Assembly: GCA_002504845.1 (NCBI GenBank) | Contig: DATW01000076.1 | Coordinates: 1 to 18,066 of the forward strand | DNA: 18,066 bases | Reading direction: 5' to 3' | From: Euryarchaeota archaeon UBA250 | Lineage (GTDB): Archaea; Thermoplasmatota; Poseidoniia; Poseidoniales; Thalassarchaeaceae | Shown: one piece after another, positions 13,564 to 18,066 of the stretch | How positions within the stretch are numbered: position 1 is the stretch's first letter | Layout of the letters: each line of letters begins with the position of its first letter | The notes under the pieces: model-generated | Database searches by the model: none | Told to the model about the DNA's origin: nothing | The model's input: only the letters and a program-made list of their open reading frames with translations | Position numbers and translations under genes: made by a program

Positions 13564-16500
13564 TTACATGTTTCTCCGGAATTGGCCGCCCGTTTCGAAT
13601 AGTGCTTCTGTGACCTGTCCGACAGTACAATGCTCAACAACATCCATCATAACTTCGAACAGATTGCCGCCTTCTCGAGCCACCTTCTTAAGCCTCTCAA
13701 TACCTTTTTCTGCTTCGGAAAGATGAGATTCTCGGAATGCTATATTTCGATCAATAACCATTTTCTTCTCATCCCCATCCGAACGAGTAACATCCATGTT
13801 GAAAGAATCAGCATCATCTGCTGACAGATTGACAGCGTCTGGATCTTGGAATGTATTCACCCCAATTATTGGAATCTCACCAGTATGTTTCCTATGCTCA
13901 TAAACCATCGACTCATCCTGTATCCTGTTTCGCTGATAGTTGACTTCGAGAGCCCCAAGAACCCCTCCTCGACGATGCATCTCCTCGAATATGCGGAGAA
14001 TCTCCTCCTCTACATGTCGCGTCAGCCAGGAGGCAACGAATGAACCTTGTAGCGGATTCTCATTTTGCAACCACCCATATTCCCTCGATAATATCAACTG
14101 GATAGCGACTGCATCCTTCACCGTTTCCTCAGTGGGAGTCCCAAAGGCCTCGTCACGGCTGTTGGTATGTAGCGAGTTGGCATTATCGGCGAGAGCATAA
14201 AGCGCCTGCAAAGTGGTCCTGTAGTCGTTCCATGTGTACTCTTGAGCATGTAGCGATCTTCCCGAGGATTGAATGTGGTACTTCAACTTCTGACCTCGTT
14301 CATCAACCCCATAAAGATCCCTCATAGCAATCGACCATATTCTTCTCGCAACTCTTCCGATGACAGCATACTCGGGATCCATTCCATTCGAGAAGAACCA
14401 CGAGAAATTCCGAAGGAAATTACTTGGATCAAGACCTCTGGCCTTGAATAATTCAACGTAAGTGAGGCCATTCGCGAGAGTTAGAGCAGCCTGAGTTATC
14501 GGGTTAGCACCAGCCTCTGCAATATGGTATCCGGAGATACTCACGAAGTAGTGATTCCGAACACCATTCTGAACGTAGAATTCAGCAACATCACCCATCA
14601 TTCTCAATGAAGTATCAAGATTGAACACGAGAGTATTCTGGCCCATGGCTTCTTTCAACTGATCAGCTTGAACAGTTCCTCTCGCTGTAGATAAGGTGAA
14701 TTTACGAATTTCTGCTTCTTCTTCTCCATTGGGGAGCCGCCCATTCTCTTCCTCGAATTTACGAACTTGTTGTCGTATTGCAACACGGAAAAATGCTGCA
14801 AGATGCCACCAGTAGTTTCCGTTTATCGTCATAGAGACGCTTGTCTCGGGCGCGCATAGATCGAAACCCTCGAACAATCGCTCCATTTCATCAACAGTGC
14901 TTATCGAAACCCCGGACTCACATACTTTGCCGAATATGTCGAGTTGAGTGACTGGGTCATGGCCGTATAGGCTGGGAGAATCAAAAGCAACAGAGAGACG
15001 GTTGAATGGCTGATCGCCAGCGAGGAAGTGGTACCTCTCATTCGTTCTCTCAGCAGATCCTTCTCCTGCAAACATGCGCACTGGAAGCTCATCCTGCCTC
15101 TTGAATGGAAAGACCCCTGCAGTAAAAGGGAATGAACCAGGGATATTTTCAGATCTAATCCACCTTAGCCGATCGCCCCAGTCCTCTGTTCTTGGTAATG
15201 CTACTCTTGGGAGATCTAAACCAGACAAAGTCTTCCTTGTCGTCTCAACTTCAATCTCCTTCCCTCTGACTGTGTAACTCGTCTTTCCTGATGAGTAAGC
15301 TTCTGAAATCAAATCAAAATGAGCAAGATCATCAAGTGCTCGACTCCCTAATTCGACACGTAGACGTCCTCCTTCCTCTCTCAATTCTGCGGCGACACTA
15401 TCACGCCCAGCGGCCTCCATTTGATTTGCAGACCTCTCCAGATTCTGTATCGTAGACGCTAAACTTGCTTCATACTCCGTCTTCTCGTGGTATGCTCTGA
15501 TGCAGTTGGATACCTCAGCCAGGTAACCATGTCGGGAGGGAGGAATCGGTTGAACCCTGTCGGGAAGGCCATCATGGCCCATTTTTGCAGGGCTAGCTAT
15601 GAAGGAGCAACCAGTACCATTGTTCAATAATTCAGACAAACGCTCCCATAGTTGGTCCACACCTGCATCAGCAAATCTGCTTGCTATGGTAGGGACTACC
15701 GGTATGTCTCCATCATCCGAATCCCACATTTCTCGATTCCTTCGTACCTGTTTTCTAATCTCGACCAATGCGTCTTCTGCACCCGGGCGATCAAACTTGT
15801 TGAGGACAACAAGATCTGCAAAATCCAATGCTGCCAGCTTTTCCAACTGACTTGGAGCACCATATTCCCTAGTGGTCACATAAAGAGAAACATCCGCAAC
15901 AGAGGCAATCGCATCATCTCCCTGGCCAATACCGCTGGTTTCCACGATAATCAAATCGAATCCAACCGATTTGCATACCTCGATGGCGCTGCTCACTGCG
16001 TCAGAGAGCTCTTTGCCGCTGTCACGACTTGCAAAGGATCTCATGAATGAAAGAGGATTTCGTAGAGAGTTCATTCTGATCCTATCGCCAAGAAGTGCCC
16101 CCCCAGTTCTTTTTCTGGTGGGATCCGTTGCGAGTAGTGCGATTTTTGTTTCCGGGTTATCTCTGTGTATTCTCAAGACCAATTCGTCTGTCAGGCTAGA
16201 TTTACCAGCCCCCCCGGTTCCGGTGAGTCCGATTACTGGACAACCACCCGTATCATTCGTTATATAGCGTCCAAGTTGTTCTGAATCCCCACTTTCAACG
16301 AGTGTAAGCAGTTTTGCAACACCACCATGGTCTCTAGCATCCACGTCTTGTATGCCATCAAATCTAGACGAAAGGGTAAGATCGACTCCGGAGACCATCC
16401 CTATGGCGTCCTCCACCATTCCAGTCAGGCCGAGCTCCCGTCCATCGTCTGGAGAGTATATTCTTGCAATTCCAGAGTCTCGAAGATGTCTTATCTCGGA

Positions 16501-16884
16501 GGGCAGAATTGTCCCGCCTCCGCCCCCTACGAGTACAATATGATTGAATCCAGCCTCATCCAAGATTTGTCGAGTATGGGTGAACATCTCCACTGCTCCT
16601 CCTTGGTAGGATGTAATCGCTATGAGATGGGCATCTTCCTGAATGGCTGCTTTAGCAACATCTTCAGCACTCCTGTCGTGACCTAGATGAATAACCTCAC
16701 ATCCCATCGATTGGAAGATTCTTCTGAATATCCCGATAGCAGCATCGTGACCATCGAAAATAGCCGCTGCCGTTATCACTCGAATAGGCGATTTGACGCT
16801 ATCGCCCCCCGGGGAATCATCCGACTTGCCCGCCTCTGCCACGTCTCTCCGGCCACGCGCCTGCCCAAGACCCCATCGGCCCAT
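13564..16884 (-). CDS. icmF: IcmF: fused isobutyryl-CoA mutase and MeaB-type G-protein chaperone (B12-dependent)
   Basis: This 1106-residue protein has the IcmF order: B12-binding domain (about 32-165), G-protein chaperone (about 205-425), helical linker, and mutase TIM barrel (about 560-1010 onwards). The cobalt-ligand motif is FDGHDAA with His46. The GTPase has Walker A GTGGAGKS (222-229) and NKFD (362-365). The substrate-site pair reads Phe592 (TAGVF) and Gln749 (EAMGQN), where methylmalonyl-CoA mutase has Tyr and Arg; Phe/Gln is the known isobutyryl-CoA signature. His787 in SISGYHIAEAGA is the conserved active-site His. The enzyme interconverts isobutyryl-CoA and n-butyryl-CoA, and homologues also act on isovaleryl/pivalyl-CoA; the fused GTPase guards cofactor loading. 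About 30 extra N-terminal residues precede the usual start of homology. It follows LysE by 16 nt and precedes the SDR closely, consistent with one operon. Confidence 0.96.
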   Translation of the reverse strand: MGRWGLGQARGRRDVAEAGKSDDSPGGDSVKSPIRVITAAAIFDGHDAAIGIFRRIFQSMGCEVIHLGHDRSAEDVAKAAIQEDAHLIAITSYQGGAVEMFTHTRQILDEAGFNHIVLVGGGGGTILPSEIRHLRDSGIARIYSPDDGRELGLTGMVEDAIGMVSGVDLTLSSRFDGIQDVDARDHGGVAKLLTLVESGDSEQLGRYITNDTGGCPVIGLTGTGGAGKSSLTDELVLRIHRDNPETKIALLATDPTRKRTGGALLGDRIRMNSLRNPLSFMRSFASRDSGKELSDAVSSAIEVCKSVGFDLIIVETSGIGQGDDAIASVADVSLYVTTREYGAPSQLEKLAALDFADLVVLNKFDRPGAEDALVEIRKQVRRNREMWDSDDGDIPVVPTIASRFADAGVDQLWERLSELLNNGTGCSFIASPAKMGHDGLPDRVQPIPPSRHGYLAEVSNCIRAYHEKTEYEASLASTIQNLERSANQMEAAGRDSVAAELREEGGRLRVELGSRALDDLAHFDLISEAYSSGKTSYTVRGKEIEVETTRKTLSGLDLPRVALPRTEDWGDRLRWIRSENIPGSFPFTAGVFPFKRQDELPVRMFAGEGSAERTNERYHFLAGDQPFNRLSVAFDSPSLYGHDPVTQLDIFGKVCESGVSISTVDEMERLFEGFDLCAPETSVSMTINGNYWWHLAAFFRVAIRQQVRKFEEENGRLPNGEEEAEIRKFTLSTARGTVQADQLKEAMGQNTLVFNLDTSLRMMGDVAEFYVQNGVRNHYFVSISGYHIAEAGANPITQAALTLANGLTYVELFKARGLDPSNFLRNFSWFFSNGMDPEYAVIGRVARRIWSIAMRDLYGVDERGQKLKYHIQSSGRSLHAQEYTWNDYRTTLQALYALADNANSLHTNSRDEAFGTPTEETVKDAVAIQLILSREYGWLQNENPLQGSFVASWLTRHVEEEILRIFEEMHRRGGVLGALEVNYQRNRIQDESMVYEHRKHTGEIPIIGVNTFQDPDAVNLSADDADSFNMDVTRSDGDEKKMVIDRNIAFRESHLSEAEKGIERLKKVAREGGNLFEVMMDVVEHCTVGQVTEALFETGGQFRRNM

Positions 16885-16900
16885 CGATAGTCTGCGTCAT

Positions 16901-17533
16901 TCAGAGAGTGCCAGTTACCAATAGGCCTGCAAACACGAACATGAGCAGCCCCATTATGCCATCAATGACGTGAGCATTAGATCTCAATTTCTGAACCGAA
17001 TCTCCTCGAGTCAGTACCGTGGCCACTGTCACATACCATGTGCCATCAATCGTCATACCAAGCAGGCCCATCCCAATCAGCGTTTGCATGCTGACATCAG
17101 ATTCTATGAATGGAGCGTAGAGGGCCAGCATCCATGCCAGAATTTTTGGATTAAATAGTGCTATGAGGAATCCCTGGAGGAAACCAGTCACGTCAGAAGG
17201 ACCATGCTCGTCTTCTGCCTTATTTTCAACCGGACCTTTTGCAGCATGTCTGATGAAGGTCACACCAAGCCATACCAAGATCAAGGTACCTCCCCATTTC
17301 AGGACTATCTCTGTACTTTCATGCAGTGAAAGTGCTGTGGCAATTCCCAATGCTGCTAGAAAAGCATACACCCCGAAACCAATGCCATGACCGATCCCTG
17401 TTGCAACACCTTGCCGCCTGCCGCCTGCCATGGTATTTCTGAGGACCACTGCCAGAGAAGGGCCAGGGCTCATGGCCCCGACGATGAATACGCTAGCCAA
17501 TGCAGCCCAGGCTTCAGGAGTCAACCCATCCAC
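16901..17533 (-). CDS. LysE/RhtB-family amino-acid exporter
   Basis: A 210-residue membrane protein with about six hydrophobic segments and the family hallmarks: GAMSPGPSLAVVLRNTM near residues 19-35, the following GRRQGVATGIGHGIG, and FNPKILAWMLALY in the middle. The central loop (about 98-115, KGPVENKAEDEHGP) is hydrophilic and acidic. The family exports amino acids such as lysine, arginine, homoserine or threonine by proton exchange; substrate cannot be assigned. The start is GTG at 17533, two bases after the acyl-CoA synthetase stop, so translation is coupled. In an acyl-CoA operon it may relieve build-up of branched-chain amino acids or related compounds, but this is only inference. Confidence 0.92.
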   Translation of the reverse strand: MDGLTPEAWAALASVFIVGAMSPGPSLAVVLRNTMAGGRRQGVATGIGHGIGFGVYAFLAALGIATALSLHESTEIVLKWGGTLILVWLGVTFIRHAAKGPVENKAEDEHGPSDVTGFLQGFLIALFNPKILAWMLALYAPFIESDVSMQTLIGMGLLGMTIDGTWYVTVATVLTRGDSVQKLRSNAHVIDGIMGLLMFVFAGLLVTGTL

Positions 17534-17535
17534 AC

Positions 17536-18066
17536 TCAGGCGTCAGAGTACATGCTCTCGATCTCTGATGCCCAGTTTTCTCGAATCTGCTTTCGGCGAA
17601 TCTTGAGTGTTGGCGTCAACTCCCCATAATCGACGGAGAAGTCTCTTGGCAGAATCGTGAATTTACGAACCTGCTCAGGTGGAGCAAATTGCGAATTCAA
17701 TTCCATCACCCTGCTCTCGATTTGTGCGAATAGATTCGAAACCTCTTGCTCGACACTGGAGCCCCTAGACTCAAGCTCAGCAATCTGTTTTGCCGGATCC
17801 TTAGGAACTTTCTGAGCGTCTACGCCATGATGGTCGCGCAAAACAGCGCCGATGTCAAGCGTCAATAGCGCAGAGCAGAACTTCCGTTGATCACCCACGA
17901 GGAAGCACTGTGATACTTCAGGGATGGACTTCATTGTCTCCTCTATCACCAGCGGAGCGATATTCTTGCCACCCGAGTTCACATAGATCTCCTTCTTTCG
18001 GCCGGTGATGTACACGAAGCCGTCAGCGTCTATCTTGCCTATATCGCCGGACATTAGCCACCCGTC
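17536..18066 (-). CDS. Long-chain acyl-CoA synthetase (FAA1/AMP-binding type), C-terminal part, 5' end outside window
   Basis: The frame is open to the window edge, and the codons before the first ATG (18054) read DGWL, so this is a fragment: the last 177 residues. It contains the adenylate-forming A8 hinge GWLMSGDIGKIDADGFVYI, then TGRKKEIYVNSGGKNIAP, in which Asp starts the hinge and Lys follows the GRKKE motif. The C-terminal domain ends in YGELTPTLKIRRKQI, the motif of long-chain (FAA1-like) ligases that carries the catalytic Lys near T.LK. It activates fatty or other carboxylic acids to acyl-CoA with ATP. It is the most upstream visible gene of the operon with LysE, IcmF and SDR, supplying the acyl-CoA theme. 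Chain-length preference cannot be judged without the N-terminal domain. Confidence 0.93.
   Translation of the reverse strand, partial: DGWLMSGDIGKIDADGFVYITGRKKEIYVNSGGKNIAPLVIEETMKSIPEVSQCFLVGDQRKFCSALLTLDIGAVLRDHHGVDAQKVPKDPAKQIAELESRGSSVEQEVSNLFAQIESRVMELNSQFAPPEQVRKFTILPRDFSVDYGELTPTLKIRRKQIRENWASEIESMYSDA

Noticed and set aside
13564..16884. Methylmalonyl-CoA mutase as identity for the B12 enzyme
   Set aside because: The fused G-protein domain between the B12 and mutase domains, and Phe/Gln in place of Tyr/Arg, point to IcmF.
1..18066. Mobile elements, prophage, CRISPR array, toxin-antitoxin or defence island
   Set aside because: No transposase, integrase, direct-repeat array or known defence gene seen; the tRNA has no adjacent integrase or duplicated 3' end visible in the window.

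Overview
The window looks like a compact piece of an archaeal chromosome. The archaeal call rests on a PCNA sliding clamp, a TFS-type RNA polymerase cleavage factor, a Nop5-fibrillarin pair (C/D box RNA-guided 2'-O-methylation), a TATA box about 30 nt before a start codon, and an archaeal TatD-type hydrolase. These sit among bacterial-type metabolic and repair genes: Fpg/MutM, IcmF, an FAA1-type acyl-CoA ligase, a LysE exporter and an ABC exporter. That mixture, with very short intergenic gaps, suggests a free-living, probably marine, heterotrophic euryarchaeon of the Thermoplasmatota / Marine Group II (Poseidoniales) kind. The lineage is my inference and was not tested by any search.

Layout. 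1-492 is the 3' end of a PfkB-family sugar kinase (+). 485-3473 is a minus-strand run: acyl-CoA thioesterase, then an EF-Tu/SelB-like protein whose GTPase domain has lost its nucleotide-binding motifs, then a two-TM protein with a long disordered tail that has its own TATA box. 3582-5778 is a plus-strand three-gene operon with 4-nt stop/start overlaps: an unrecognised Trp-rich protein, a duplicated protein resembling a degenerate TATA-binding-protein fold, and a TatD-like metal hydrolase. 5757-6029 is a small membrane protein (-), followed by tRNA-Gly(UCC) at 6075-6151 (+). 6202-8774 is an ABC exporter followed directly by a formylglycine-enzyme-like protein with a C-terminal TM pair (+). 8779-9973 (-) is TFS then PCNA. 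10066-12769 (+) is nop5, fibrillarin, fpg. 12770-18066 (-) is an operon of acyl-CoA synthetase (partial), LysE-family exporter, IcmF (fused isobutyryl-CoA mutase and G-protein chaperone) and a short-chain dehydrogenase.

How the genes work together. The right-hand operon, with the thioesterase at 3 kb, points to acyl-CoA metabolism: activation of fatty or carboxylic acids, B12-dependent carbon-skeleton rearrangement (isobutyryl-CoA to/from butyryl-CoA) and acyl-CoA hydrolysis. The centre holds core information-processing genes (DNA clamp, transcript cleavage, RNA methylation, DNA repair, tRNA).

I see no phage, transposon, CRISPR array, toxin-antitoxin pair or defence island. The least ordinary items are the pseudo-GTPase translation-factor homologue, the TBP-like duplicated protein in its operon, and the FGE-like membrane protein coupled to the ABC exporter. 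No intergenic stretch exceeds about 175 nt.
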